A stretch of DNA of 43,755 nucleotides from Gemmatimonadota bacterium (GTDB lineage Bacteria; Latescibacterota; UBA2968; UBA8231): positions 1 through 43,755 of the forward strand of contig JABHFS010000041.1 in assembly GCA_018672475.1 (NCBI GenBank). The letters run 5' to 3'. The notes below the pieces were generated by a model. It was not told the origin of the DNA and did no database searches. It saw nothing but the letters and a program-made list of their open reading frames with translations. The position numbers and the translations under genes were made by a program. Shown one piece after another: positions 1 to 8,111 of this stretch. How positions within the stretch are numbered: the first letter of the stretch is position 1; the number at the start of each line of letters is the position of its first letter.

Positions 1-2760
1 GTAGAATTCGAGGATTTTGTCGAGGTCGCCGCTTTGGATCTGCTCGTAACGCCAGGAGCGCGGGTCGCCGGTCAAGCCTTTGCGTTCCCAGCCGCGCACA
101 GCGCCAAGTACCGAGCGAAAGCCGAGGCGCTCGGTGCGGTATTTGTTGAGCACAGCGAGTTGCGCCGCGGCGAAACGCTCGGGCGATTTGGGGATGTTGT
201 CGAGCAGGCCGTTAAAGGCCTCGACGGCTTCCGGCGTTTTATCGGCCTGGGTGCCCATGCCGCCGATCATGTAGTTGTAATCGCGTTTATCGCGGCCATT
301 GACATAGAAGGCGCCGACGGAATAGGCCAACGCGCGCGCCTCGCGGATCTCCTGGAAGACGATACCGGCCATGCCGCCGTAGAAGTAGTCGTTGAAGAGC
401 TCGACCGCAGGTTCGAGTGAGGCGCTATAGGGCACGTCGGCGTATTCGATGCGAACCTGAGCCTGGGCAGTTTCTTTGTTAAAGAAGTAAATCTGATTCT
501 TTTCTGGTTGGTGAAAGCCTAAAACCTGGTAGGCGGGCGGCTCGATGGGCTCCTCGGGCGGTGTGTAGTGCTCGCTGAGAATGGCTTGCACTTCCTCTAT
601 GCTTTGCGAACCCGTATAGCTGAGGGTTTGGCGGTAGGAGAGCAGGCTACTGATCAGGTCGAGTAGCTCTTCGCGGTCGAGGGCCTGGACTTCATCGTTG
701 GAGGGGACGCGGCGGAAGTAGGCCATGTCGCCGAGGCGGTGGTAGCGGTAGAGGGCCTGGTGGATGGTGCGATGATCCTTAAGGGCATCGCCGCGTCTGG
801 ATATGATAATGTCTTTCAGTTCAGCGAGGGTGGCCTCGTCGGCGGTCGGTTGGCGGACGAGGGCGGATAGTAGATCGAGCGACGCGGCGAGGTTTTCATC
901 GAGGCCCGAGATCGAGATAGTGGTCTCCTGGTCGCTGATGCCGAGGCTGAAATTCGTGCCGAGTTTGTACCATTCCTTTTTCAGCTCTTCAGAGGTGAAG
1001 CGCGGCGTGCCGGACTTGTCGAGCAGGTCGCGGGCGACGGCGAGACGATTGTCGGTCAAGGTGCCGATGTCGATGGAGATAGAGAAGTCAAAGAGATCGT
1101 TGAGTGGGTTGCGGGCGTAGTAGAGCTTGGTCTCGCTGGCCAGCTCTCTGGTGATAAAGTCGCGTCCGGGCACTAGGTAGACCGGCTCGATCTGCTCGAA
1201 GGGGATGGCCATAACATCCGCGAAAAACCCCGATTGGCGCGAGGGGTCGATATCTATCTTGTCGATCGGAGGCTTGTCGATTGGTGGAATTTCCTGCTCG
1301 GCATCTAGGCGATAACCGGCGACATAGGCCCCTTTGAAGTATTTTTTGGCGACTTTGACGATGTCCTTCTTTTTTAGTTTGGCCATCCGCTCGAGGGTGC
1401 GTACGGCGGCGTCCCAATCCTCGAAGCCCAAATAGGCGTCGCGCATCATGCCGACCCGAGGGCCATTCCCTTCAAGTCGTTGTTTTTCGTTCTTTTTGAA
1501 ATCGTTGACGATTGCTGGAATGATCCAATCGTCAAATTTTCCAGCCTTGATGAACTCGATCTGCTCCAAGAGCAAGGCTTCGACTTCTGCGAGCGTCTGT
1601 CCTTCTTTGGGCACACCCCACAGGTATTGCGCGCCGTAATCGTTGAAGAGATAGGGGTAGGAGCCGGCTTCGCGCACCTTTTGCTGCTGGCTGAGATTGA
1701 GATTGATCAGGCCGGCGGTGGAGTTGTCGAGGATCATGTCGAGGATTTGCAGCGCTTCGGCGTCCTTGTGTGAGCGCTTGGCGGTGCGAAAAGCCAAAAG
1801 CGCGTATTGTTCACCAGAATAATTGGCAGTGACCCGTTCGACACCTTTGATCTTGGGCTCTTTATATTTGGGTAACTTGGGCAGTTTCTTGTATTCCCAG
1901 ATGGAGAATTCGCGGTCTATAAGTTGGATGGTTTTTTCAATATCGATATTACCAGAAATCAGGATTGCCATGTTGTTGGGCACGTAATACGTATTATAAA
2001 AAGCGTACATGCGCTCAAGCGAAGGGTTTTTCAGGTGCTCGACGGTGCCAATCGTCTGGATGCGATAGGGGTGCACTTTATAGAACTGATCCTGCACCGC
2101 CTTGCGGATAACTCGTCCCTTGTTGTCCATCGAGCGGTTTTTCTCTTCGTAGACGGTTTCCAATTCGGTTTGAAAAAGCCGGAAAACGGGTTTGTGGAAA
2201 CGATCGGCTTCAACTTTGGCCCATTGCTCGATCCGGTTGGCCGGTAGATCGACCTTGTAGACGGTCTCCTCGACCCAGGTATGGGCGTTGAGTGCGCGTT
2301 CGCCCATTGCGGTGTAGACCCGATCGAGTTCGTTGGGGATGGCGTAGGCGGCAGCTAGCTGGTTTTCAGCGTTGATTTGCGCATAGATCTCGGCCCTTTT
2401 GTCGGGGTCGGTTTCGCTGAAGTGCTGTTCGTAGAGCGCTTCGATGCGGTCTAGGTGGATCTTCTCTTTGGCAAAATCCAAGGTGCCGAGATTCTGCGAG
2501 CCTTTAAAGAGCATATGCTCCAGATAGTGGGCGATGCCGGTGGCGTCTTGGGGATCGTGTTTGGAGCCGGCGCGCACGGCAATCTCGGCGTAAAAACGAG
2601 GCTCTTCGTGGTTTTGTGTTAGATAGACGGTAAGGCCGTTGTCCAATTCGTAGATATGGACCTGCATCGGGTCTTTGGCATCGGGTGCGTGAACCAGCTT
2701 GGGCTCGGCGAAGACGACTTGAGCTAAGAGCAAAAACAACAAGGTAGAGCGCAGCGTCAT
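1..2760 (-). CDS. M16 family zinc metalloprotease (insulinase/pitrilysin type), 3' end cut by window
   Basis: This gene enters the window at base 1 without a stop, giving 920 codons. It starts with a signal peptide (residues 1 to about 19, a hydrophobic LLFLLLAQVVFA core), so the product is exported, probably to the periplasm. The inverted zinc motif HxxEH is HYLEH at residues 78-82, and the distal Glu ligand lies in ELETVYEEK (residues 199-207). The order is an N-terminal M16 catalytic domain, an M16_C domain, and a second pair of M16-like domains that has no HxxEH, as is usual for two-domain M16 proteases. It would degrade peptides. It is divergent from comF and has its own promoter candidate. 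The missing end is probably short, since family members are about 900-960 residues. Confidence 0.9.
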   Translation of the reverse strand, partial: MTLRSTLLFLLLAQVVFAEPKLVHAPDAKDPMQVHIYELDNGLTVYLTQNHEEPRFYAEIAVRAGSKHDPQDATGIAHYLEHMLFKGSQNLGTLDFAKEKIHLDRIEALYEQHFSETDPDKRAEIYAQINAENQLAAAYAIPNELDRVYTAMGERALNAHTWVEETVYKVDLPANRIEQWAKVEADRFHKPVFRLFQTELETVYEEKNRSMDNKGRVIRKAVQDQFYKVHPYRIQTIGTVEHLKNPSLERMYAFYNTYYVPNNMAILISGNIDIEKTIQLIDREFSIWEYKKLPKLPKYKEPKIKGVERVTANYSGEQYALLAFRTAKRSHKDAEALQILDMILDNSTAGLINLNLSQQQKVREAGSYPYLFNDYGAQYLWGVPKEGQTLAEVEALLLEQIEFIKAGKFDDWIIPAIVNDFKKNEKQRLEGNGPRVGMMRDAYLGFEDWDAAVRTLERMAKLKKKDIVKVAKKYFKGAYVAGYRLDAEQEIPPIDKPPIDKIDIDPSRQSGFFADVMAIPFEQIEPVYLVPGRDFITRELASETKLYYARNPLNDLFDFSISIDIGTLTDNRLAVARDLLDKSGTPRFTSEELKKEWYKLGTNFSLGISDQETTISISGLDENLAASLDLLSALVRQPTADEATLAELKDIIISRRGDALKDHRTIHQALYRYHRLGDMAYFRRVPSNDEVQALDREELLDLISSLLSYRQTLSYTGSQSIEEVQAILSEHYTPPEEPIEPPAYQVLGFHQPEKNQIYFFNKETAQAQVRIEYADVPYSASLEPAVELFNDYFYGGMAGIVFQEIREARALAYSVGAFYVNGRDKRDYNYMIGGMGTQADKTPEAVEAFNGLLDNIPKSPERFAAAQLAVLNKYRTERLGFRSVLGAVRGWERKGLTGDPRSWRYEQIQSGDLDKILEFY

Positions 2761-2803
2761 AATGTATCCTCTTGTCAGAATTGTATATTGTACAATTTGC
2801 ATA

Positions 2804-2832
2804 TTTTTATTGGAGATACCAAATATTGTCAA
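2804..2832 (-). promoter_or_regulatory. Sigma-70-like promoter of the M16 gene
   Basis: Read on the minus strand, TTGACA (2832-2827) is followed after 17 nt by TAAAAA (2809-2804). The start codon is at 2760, leaving a leader of about 37 nt. The -35 box is perfect and the -10 box matches 4 of 6 positions. The assignment rests on sequence match and position only. Confidence 0.5.
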
Positions 2833-2958
2833 CTATGGCAAGTTTGTGATCATGGTAAAAAAAGTGCAAGGTCTGCAAAGTATGCCGATAAATTAAGTAC
2901 ATAGCGACGCAAGGATCTATCATGGCCAGGGATGGCACCGGTGACAAGGAGGTTGCCA

Positions 2959-3123
2959 ATGATCCAGCGAATCGAGCACGGATGGGTGCAGGTTAACGAA
3001 AACCCATCCAAAAGGCAACGGCGCCCTCGCCGCCGGCCCTCTAGGCCCCCAAGCCAGGAGAGTGAAAACGGTAGAGCGCTGAAACCGTCAATTTTCAAGG
3101 CCACTATCGATCTAATGGCCTAA
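2959..3123 (+). CDS. Small basic ORF (54 aa), function unknown
   Basis: The reading frame starts at an ATG preceded by a strong Shine-Dalgarno AAGGAGG (2946-2952, 6-nt spacing). It ends at 3123, directly before a rho-independent terminator. The product is Arg/Pro-rich in the middle (KRQRRPRRRPSRPP) and has no membrane segment or motif I recognise. The transcript could also fold: GGATGGG near 2980 can pair with CCCATCC near 3003, so a structured RNA is an alternative. The support is the combination of ribosome binding site, frame and terminator. I know no homolog. Confidence 0.4.
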   Translation: MIQRIEHGWVQVNENPSKRQRRPRRRPSRPPSQESENGRALKPSIFKATIDLMA

Positions 3124-3127
3124 GCGC

Positions 3128-3159
3128 AAAAAACTCGCAGCCTATTGCTGCGGGTTTTT
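3128..3159 (+). terminator. Rho-independent terminator after the small basic ORF
   Basis: CTCGCAG (3134-3140) pairs with CTGCGGG (3148-3154), with one G-T pair, around a 7-nt loop. An A-run precedes the stem and a run of five T follows it. It separates the small ORF from comF. Confidence 0.75.
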
Positions 3160-3258
3160 GTGTGTACGGTCCCGGTTGGCACGTTTCTTCCTCTATTATC
3201 TAATAGCAAGTAAAATAGGGTCTATTTTTGTGCCGAAAAGGGTACGGGAGCGTGTGAA

Positions 3259-3948
3259 ATGGGATCATGGCTTGGACCGTTACAGAACGCAGGCAGGGTG
3301 TTGCTGGATTTTGCTTATCCACCGCATTGTGTGGTTTGTCAGGCGGAAATAAAAGCCGTGGCCATATTGTGTGATACGTGCTGGTTGGCGATCGAAAAAG
3401 CCAAAAGCGAACACGAAGATCCAGCGTTGGACGATTTGTTGTTTAAAAGTCATATATTTAAAGAAAATATAATCTTAGGGTGTTTTTCAGGGATACTGCA
3501 AGAAGCAATCTACGCGCTTAAATTTCACAATCAACCGCGATTGGGCCATGCGTTGGGCAGACGCATGGCCCTGTGGCGAGCGAAAGATTTGGCGTCGATT
3601 GACTATTTACTGCCTGTGCCTTTGCATCCGGCAAGGCTGCGCGAGCGGGGGTATAACCAAAGTTTGGAAATTGCCAGTGGATTGGCGGTAGCACTCGGAG
3701 TGCCCGTATGCAATGGGTTATTGCACCGTTGCAAGAATACCCGCCAACAGGCCCTCTTATCGGCCGAAGAGCGCGGTGATAATCTGCGCGGTGCATTTTA
3801 TCAAGTTGGCCAATTGCCCGTCGGGGCGCGAATTGGGCTGGTTGACGATGTGTTGACGACCGGAGCTACCTTGCAGGCTTGTGCTCAGGCTTTGCAGACG
3901 GATCACCTCTCGAGCATAGTTTTAGCTCGGGTCAAGGGGGCAAATTAG
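3259..3948 (+). CDS. comF: ComF family phosphoribosyltransferase-like protein
   Basis: This 229-residue protein has the ComF layout. An N-terminal zinc-ribbon has Cys24, Cys27, Cys38 and Cys41 (CVVC and CDTC). A type I phosphoribosyltransferase fold follows, with the PRPP-binding loop GLVDDVLTTGAT at residues 193-204. The family motif RERGYNQS (about residues 128-135) is present. ComF proteins take part in DNA uptake or in DNA repair after uptake in naturally transformable bacteria; a role here is inferred from family only. No other competence gene is visible. GGGAG sits about 10 nt before the ATG. Length is normal. The downstream pfkA has its own promoter. Confidence 0.9.
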   Translation: MGSWLGPLQNAGRVLLDFAYPPHCVVCQAEIKAVAILCDTCWLAIEKAKSEHEDPALDDLLFKSHIFKENIILGCFSGILQEAIYALKFHNQPRLGHALGRRMALWRAKDLASIDYLLPVPLHPARLRERGYNQSLEIASGLAVALGVPVCNGLLHRCKNTRQQALLSAEERGDNLRGAFYQVGQLPVGARIGLVDDVLTTGATLQACAQALQTDHLSSIVLARVKGAN

Positions 3949-3959
3949 TCCGATATCTC

Positions 3960-3988
3960 TTGACCTAATCTTAACCGGGGCTTATATT
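3960..3988 (+). promoter_or_regulatory. Sigma-70-like promoter of the pfkA-pgk-tpiA-secG operon
   Basis: TTGACC (3960-3965), 17 nt spacer, TATATT (3983-3988). Both boxes match 5 of 6 consensus positions. It lies in the gap between comF and pfkA and would give a leader of about 65 nt before the pfkA start at 4059. Confidence 0.6.
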
Positions 3989-4058
3989 TAGAGCTTTTCG
4001 CGAGAATCCTGCTTTAGGCTAATGTCTCACCAGCAGTAGAATGAAGGAGTTTAAGAAG

Positions 4059-5111
4059 ATGGCCGAAAAAACGGTCGGTATATTGACCGGAGGCGGAGAC
4101 TGTCCGGGGCTCAATGCGGTGATCCGCGCTGCCGTTCGTCGGGGCATGACTACCCACGGACACCGTTTTAAGGGGATTCTGAAGGGCTGGAAGGGCATGA
4201 TGGAGTGTGACTGGGAGCCTTTGGGTTTAGAAGAGATCTCCGGTATCCTCCCGAAGGGCGGGACCATCCTCGGCACATCGCGTACCAATCCCTTCAAAGA
4301 AGAAGACGGTGGTGAGATCGTCGCCGACAATATGAAGCGGATGAAGCTGGATGCCCTGATCGCTATTGGCGGTGAGGATACACTGGGTGTGGCGAACAAA
4401 CTTACGGCGATGGGGGTACCGACCGTTGGCGTGCCCAAGACGATCGACAACGATTTAAGCGGCACGGACTATACTTTCGGCTTTGATACGGCGGTCAATA
4501 TTGTTACTGAGGCAATTGACCGCATTCACACCACGGCTGAATCCCATAATCGCGTAATGGTGATCGAGGTGATGGGGCGCCATAGTGGTTGGATCGCGTT
4601 GCATGCAGGTTTAGCCGGCGGGGCGGATATGATTCTAATCCCCGAGCAGAAACACACCGTTGAAGAAGTTCTCGGGACGATTCGCAAGCGTCATGCGCGT
4701 GGCAAAGATTTTTCGATTGTCGTAGTCGCTGAAGGGGCGCAGTTGCTTTCGGGTGAAGGATCCGATGACGAATATGTGGTCTCCGAGGGCGGCCTGGACG
4801 ATTTTGGCCATGTCAAATTGGGCGGTATCGGTCAGTTGGTCGCCGATACCGTTGAAAAGGGCACAGGCTTTGAGACGCGGGTAACGGTGTTGGGGCATTT
4901 GCAGCGCGGAGGCACGCCTACGGCTTTTGACCGGGTATTGGGCACTCGTTTCGGCATCGCCGCTATCGATTTAGTACAAGCCGGCGATTATGGCAAGATG
5001 GTGAGCTTGCAGGGCAATGCAATCGTCGCTATTCCACTTTCAGTTGCAGTCGGCCAACTGAAGGTAGTGGATCAGGAATTCTACGACTTGGCCAAGGTCT
5101 TCTTCGGTTAA
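4059..5111 (+). CDS. pfkA: 6-phosphofructokinase, predicted pyrophosphate-dependent
   Basis: The 350-residue protein phosphorylates fructose 6-phosphate to fructose 1,6-bisphosphate. I chose the ATG at 4059 because AAGGAG (4044-4049) stands 9 nt before it; the in-frame ATG at 4041 has no ribosome binding site. PFK motifs are clear: GGGDCPGLNAVIRA (residues 11-24), PKTIDND (126-132), MGRHSGW and LGHLQRGG. The phosphoryl-donor site reads GGEDT (104-108). Asp107 aligns with Gly104 of the E. coli ATP enzyme and Lys127 aligns with its Gly124. This Asp/Lys pair is the classical signature of PPi-dependent enzymes, so the enzyme is probably reversible and PPi-using (inference). The gene heads the operon, with pgk 4 nt downstream. 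Confidence 0.93.
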   Translation: MAEKTVGILTGGGDCPGLNAVIRAAVRRGMTTHGHRFKGILKGWKGMMECDWEPLGLEEISGILPKGGTILGTSRTNPFKEEDGGEIVADNMKRMKLDALIAIGGEDTLGVANKLTAMGVPTVGVPKTIDNDLSGTDYTFGFDTAVNIVTEAIDRIHTTAESHNRVMVIEVMGRHSGWIALHAGLAGGADMILIPEQKHTVEEVLGTIRKRHARGKDFSIVVVAEGAQLLSGEGSDDEYVVSEGGLDDFGHVKLGGIGQLVADTVEKGTGFETRVTVLGHLQRGGTPTAFDRVLGTRFGIAAIDLVQAGDYGKMVSLQGNAIVAIPLSVAVGQLKVVDQEFYDLAKVFFG

Positions 5112-5115
5112 TCAG

Positions 5116-6318
5116 ATGAGCAAATTAACTATCAAGGATATCGATACCGCGGGTAAGCGGGTTTTGGTCCGGGTCGATTTCAATGCGCCGCTCGATGCAG
5201 CTGGCCAAATTACCGACGACACGCGGATTAGAGCGGCTCTGCCCACGATAGAGCACCTATTGGCGCAAGGGGCTGCCGTAATTCTTATGTCGCACTTGGG
5301 GCGGCCCAAAGGTACACCAGTGGCTGAAATGTCTCTGGCGCCCGTGGCACAGGCGTTGAGTCAGCTCTTGGGACGCGAAGTTGAGATGGCGGCGGATTGC
5401 ATCGGTGATAAAGTGGCGAGTCAGGCTGCTGGGCTTGTAGCTGGGCAGGTGTTACTACTGGAAAATTTGCGTTTCCACGCGGCCGAAGAGCAGAACGACG
5501 CGTCTTTTGCACGGGCGTTAGCCGGGTTGGCCGATCTCTATGTGAATGATGCCTTTGGAGCAGCACATCGGGCCCATGCCTCAACCGAGGGGGTAACTCG
5601 CTTTATTGATACCGCGGTAAGCGGGCTGCTGATGGAGCGAGAGGTCGCCTATCTGGATGAGGCCTTGAAAAATCCGCAGCGTCCCTTTATCGCGATATTG
5701 GGTGGCAAAAAGATATCGGGTAAGATCGAGGTGATCGAGCATTTGCTCGACAAAGTGGATGTTTTGCTGATTGGCGGCGGTATGTCGTATACCTTTTTCA
5801 AGACAATGGGTTTGCAGATCGGCGATTCGTTGCTCGAAGAGGATCGCCTTGATACGGCCAAGAATATATTGGCCCAGGCCGAGGCCAAGGCGGTGGAATT
5901 TTTGTTGCCGATCGATTGCGTTGTTGCCGATCGATTTGCCGTTGATGCCCAGACCCAGGTCGTCGCCCGAGATGCGATGCCCGAGGGGTGGGAGGGGATG
6001 GATATCGGGCCTGAGACGCGAAAGCTCTATGCGGATAAGGTCGCCGGTGGTGGCACCGTGGTATGGAACGGACCCTTGGGGGTCTTTGAGATGCAGCCCT
6101 TCGCGCAGGGGACTTTACAGGTGGCTGAAGCGCTTGTTGCAGCTACTGGCGCCGGTGCGATGAGTATTATTGGTGGTGGGGATACGGCGGCGGCGCTCAC
6201 CCAGGCGGGTTTAGCCGAGGGCATGACGCATATCTCTACGGGTGGTGGAGCTTCACTGGAGTGCATGGGCGGGCGGGTATTACCCGGTGTCGAAGCCCTG
6301 GCCGACAAGGAGGATTAA
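5116..6318 (+). CDS. pgk: Phosphoglycerate kinase
   Basis: The 400-residue enzyme transfers the acyl phosphate of 1,3-bisphosphoglycerate to ADP in cytosolic glycolysis. Family motifs are present in order: VRVDFNAPLD near residue 18, SHLGRPKG near residue 59, LLENLRFH, NDAFGAAHRAHAST, LGGKKISGKI, VWNGPLGVFE, and the glycine-rich nucleotide site GGGDTAAAL near the C terminus. Length is typical. It starts 4 nt after pfkA and ends 4 nt before tpiA. The AAGGAGG in its last codons serves as the ribosome binding site for tpiA, so the two are probably translationally coupled. No gapA is present in the operon. Confidence 0.97.
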   Translation: MSKLTIKDIDTAGKRVLVRVDFNAPLDAAGQITDDTRIRAALPTIEHLLAQGAAVILMSHLGRPKGTPVAEMSLAPVAQALSQLLGREVEMAADCIGDKVASQAAGLVAGQVLLLENLRFHAAEEQNDASFARALAGLADLYVNDAFGAAHRAHASTEGVTRFIDTAVSGLLMEREVAYLDEALKNPQRPFIAILGGKKISGKIEVIEHLLDKVDVLLIGGGMSYTFFKTMGLQIGDSLLEEDRLDTAKNILAQAEAKAVEFLLPIDCVVADRFAVDAQTQVVARDAMPEGWEGMDIGPETRKLYADKVAGGGTVVWNGPLGVFEMQPFAQGTLQVAEALVAATGAGAMSIIGGGDTAAALTQAGLAEGMTHISTGGGASLECMGGRVLPGVEALADKED

Positions 6319-6322
6319 ACAG

Positions 6323-7075
6323 ATGCGTAAGGCGATTGTTGCCGGCAACTGGAAAATGCACAAGACGGCCTCTGAAGCCGTTGAACTCGTCGCGGAACTC
6401 AAGCCTCTGCTCACCGGAGTCGAAGTCGAAACCGCACTTTGCCCACCCGCGACCAGCCTGCAAGCCGTGCACGCTGCGTTGGAAGGCAGCGCGATTGGTC
6501 TTGGGGCACAGAATATGCACTGGGAGGGGGAGGGTGCTTTTACCGGCGAGCTATCCGCTGGAATGATTTTGGCGGCGGGCTGCACGTACGTAATTTTGGG
6601 CCATTCTGAGCGGCGGCAATATTTCGGCGAGACCGATGAATGGGTCAACCGCAAGCTGATTCGTGCGTTAGAGGCTGGGCTAAGGCCGATCGTTTGCGTT
6701 GGGGAAACCCTGGCTGAGCGAGAAGCTGGCCGGATCGAAGAGGTCGTGCTCGGCCAGGTCGGTGGAGCGCTGGCGGGGCTGGAGGCTTCTGAGGTGGTTG
6801 ATGTAGTTTGGGCTTATGAGCCGGTTTGGGCCATTGGCACCGGCGTGACGGCTACCGCCGCGCAAGCCGAAGAAGCACACGCGATGATGCGCAATTTTCT
6901 TGCTGAACAGCTAGGGGCCGAGGTCGCGGCAGGACAGCGGATCCAATACGGTGGCAGCGTCAAGCCGGATAACGCGGCCGAACTTTTTTCACAAGATAAT
7001 ATCGATGGGGGTTTAATCGGTGGCGCTGCCCTTGCCGCGGAGAGTTTTGCCGCTATTGTGAAGGCAGCCCTTTGA
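6323..7075 (+). CDS. tpiA: Triosephosphate isomerase
   Basis: The 250-residue enzyme interconverts dihydroxyacetone phosphate and glyceraldehyde 3-phosphate. The start at 6323 gives the expected N terminus with Lys11 (GNWKMHK) and has AAGGAGG (6307-6313) 9 nt upstream; the longer frame back to 6242 would run through pgk. Catalytic His94 (LGHSERR) and Glu166 (YEPVWAIGTG) are present, as is the phosphate-gripping C-terminal part (YGGSVKPDN). It is followed by secG after 18 nt, an arrangement seen in several phyla. Confidence 0.97.
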   Translation: MRKAIVAGNWKMHKTASEAVELVAELKPLLTGVEVETALCPPATSLQAVHAALEGSAIGLGAQNMHWEGEGAFTGELSAGMILAAGCTYVILGHSERRQYFGETDEWVNRKLIRALEAGLRPIVCVGETLAEREAGRIEEVVLGQVGGALAGLEASEVVDVVWAYEPVWAIGTGVTATAAQAEEAHAMMRNFLAEQLGAEVAAGQRIQYGGSVKPDNAAELFSQDNIDGGLIGGAALAAESFAAIVKAAL

Positions 7076-7093
7076 CCTTAAATTAAATAAATC

Positions 7094-7507
7094 ATGATTG
7101 AAATACTATTTACGATCGTTCATATACTAATTTGTCTGCTGCTCGTCTTGACTGTGCTCCTACAGGCGGGCAAGGGCGGCGGCTTGGCAGGGTCCATCGG
7201 CGGCGGCATGTCTTCGTCTTCGGTCTTGGGCGGCCGCACGGCGTCCACATTTCTGACCAAAGCCACGGCGATCCTGGCCACGGCCTTTATCGTTAGCTGT
7301 CTGGTGCAGTCGGTTGCCTTTCAAACGGCGGTAACCGCGCAAACGACGGCCACCCAGCGGGTGATGGAAGAGGGCAGTTTGCCCGTTATTCCGGCGCCGC
7401 TGGGCGAAGCGGGTTCCCTGCTTGACGAGCCGGTCACTGAAGAAGCGCCCGCTGCTTCGGCAGAGGCTGCGCCCGCTGCCGCGGAAGAGACCGGCGCAAC
7501 GCAATAA
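7094..7507 (+). CDS. secG: Preprotein translocase subunit SecG
   Basis: SecG is the small inner-membrane subunit of the SecYEG channel. The 137-residue protein has two hydrophobic helices (about residues 3-23 and 53-76) joined by the family's glycine-rich loop (QAGKGGGLAGSIGGG, then SSVLGGRT). The tail after residue 90 is rich in Ala, Glu and Pro and makes the protein longer than the usual 75-110 residues. It is the last protein gene of the glycolytic operon and is followed directly by tRNA-Leu. Confidence 0.92.
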   Translation: MIEILFTIVHILICLLLVLTVLLQAGKGGGLAGSIGGGMSSSSVLGGRTASTFLTKATAILATAFIVSCLVQSVAFQTAVTAQTTATQRVMEEGSLPVIPAPLGEAGSLLDEPVTEEAPAASAEAAPAAAEETGATQ

Positions 7508-7529
7508 CAAGCGCAGCATTATTCTTCGT

Positions 7530-7614
7530 GCCGAAGTGGTGAAATTGGTAGACACGCTGTCTTGAGGGGGCAGTGCCTTCGGGCGTCGGGGTTCGAGTCC
7601 CCGCTTCGGCACCA
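7530..7614 (+). tRNA. tRNA-Leu (anticodon GAG)
   Basis: The acceptor stem GCCGAAG (7530-7536) pairs with CTTCGGC, followed by discriminator A and an encoded CCA (7612-7614). The D arm contains the class II GGTAGAC pattern. The anticodon stem CTGTC/GGCAG encloses a 7-nt loop with GAG at 7564-7566. A long variable arm (TGCCTTCGGGCG) follows, then a T arm with GGTTCGAGTCC. The variable arm and the anticodon identify leucine. It lies just after secG and is also the left boundary of the island described below. Confidence 0.97.
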
Positions 7615-7615
7615 T
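7562..7615 (+). repeat. Direct repeat, left copy (3' part of tRNA-Leu; candidate attL)
   Basis: These 54 nt run from the anticodon loop to one base past the CCA end. They recur at 10728-10781 with 2 mismatches, and the last 35 nt (7581-7615) are identical. The 3' end of a tRNA gene is a classical integration site for tyrosine-recombinase elements. Confidence 0.85.
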
Positions 7616-7625
7616 TAATATTTAC

Positions 7626-7659
7626 AAGGACTTACATCAATTGATGTAAGTCCTTTTTT
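7626..7659 (+). terminator. Rho-independent terminator after tRNA-Leu
   Basis: A perfect 30-bp palindrome (7626-7655, arms AAGGACTTACATCAA and its complement) is followed by a T-run to 7659. The stem core GGACTTA resembles the GGACTGTA of the tandem hairpins after the right tRNA fragment. Confidence 0.85.
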
Positions 7660-8111
7660 CGGTTACATCCTTTTTCACGATAACCACATACGTTACCATG
7701 CGGTGGGTCATCCCAATCGCAAAGCAGACCGCGGCAGTGGTGAAAATACATATTTTGACCATTAGCAAGGGGTAGTGATCGCATTTGTGGCAGTGGGTGA
7801 GTAACCTAGCGTTCTCGACGATATGATTATATTTTGAGCATGAAATTCATCCTTCTATTGAACCTTCAGAAGTCATCCTATCTATAGCAACCAACGTCGA
7901 GTTCTGTTCAGAAGCAGTGCATCCGCATTTTTTACACGAAATTTTACTCCAATTTTCACTCAAAAGCACTAGCACTTCAGATACCCAACGAAGAATCAGG
8001 GGCTTTATTCCCAACTTGGGGGAACTTGACAGGTATGGCCCCAATCAGGGTCAACTTTAGACGGTCATGCCCAATCGATCTGACCCCTGGTTTGTTACAG
8101 GGAGGCAGGGA
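7660..8111. other. Gene-poor stretch inside the island
   Basis: I see no convincing gene here. A minus-strand frame of 41 codons starts near 7763, has one hydrophobic segment, and ends inside the tRNA terminator palindrome. Another minus-strand frame of 65 codons (7847-8044) resembles nothing I know. Both are probably chance or remnants. Confidence 0.4.

Noticed and set aside
3960..7507. Missing gapA as evidence of an incomplete glycolysis
   Set aside because: The gene is merely not in this operon; it can lie elsewhere in the genome, so nothing follows from its absence here.
8076..8092. CAATCGATCTGACCCC as end of a transposable element
   Set aside because: GGGGTCAGA-type words occur next to REP-associated transposases, but no partner copy, inverted repeat or transposase is nearby.
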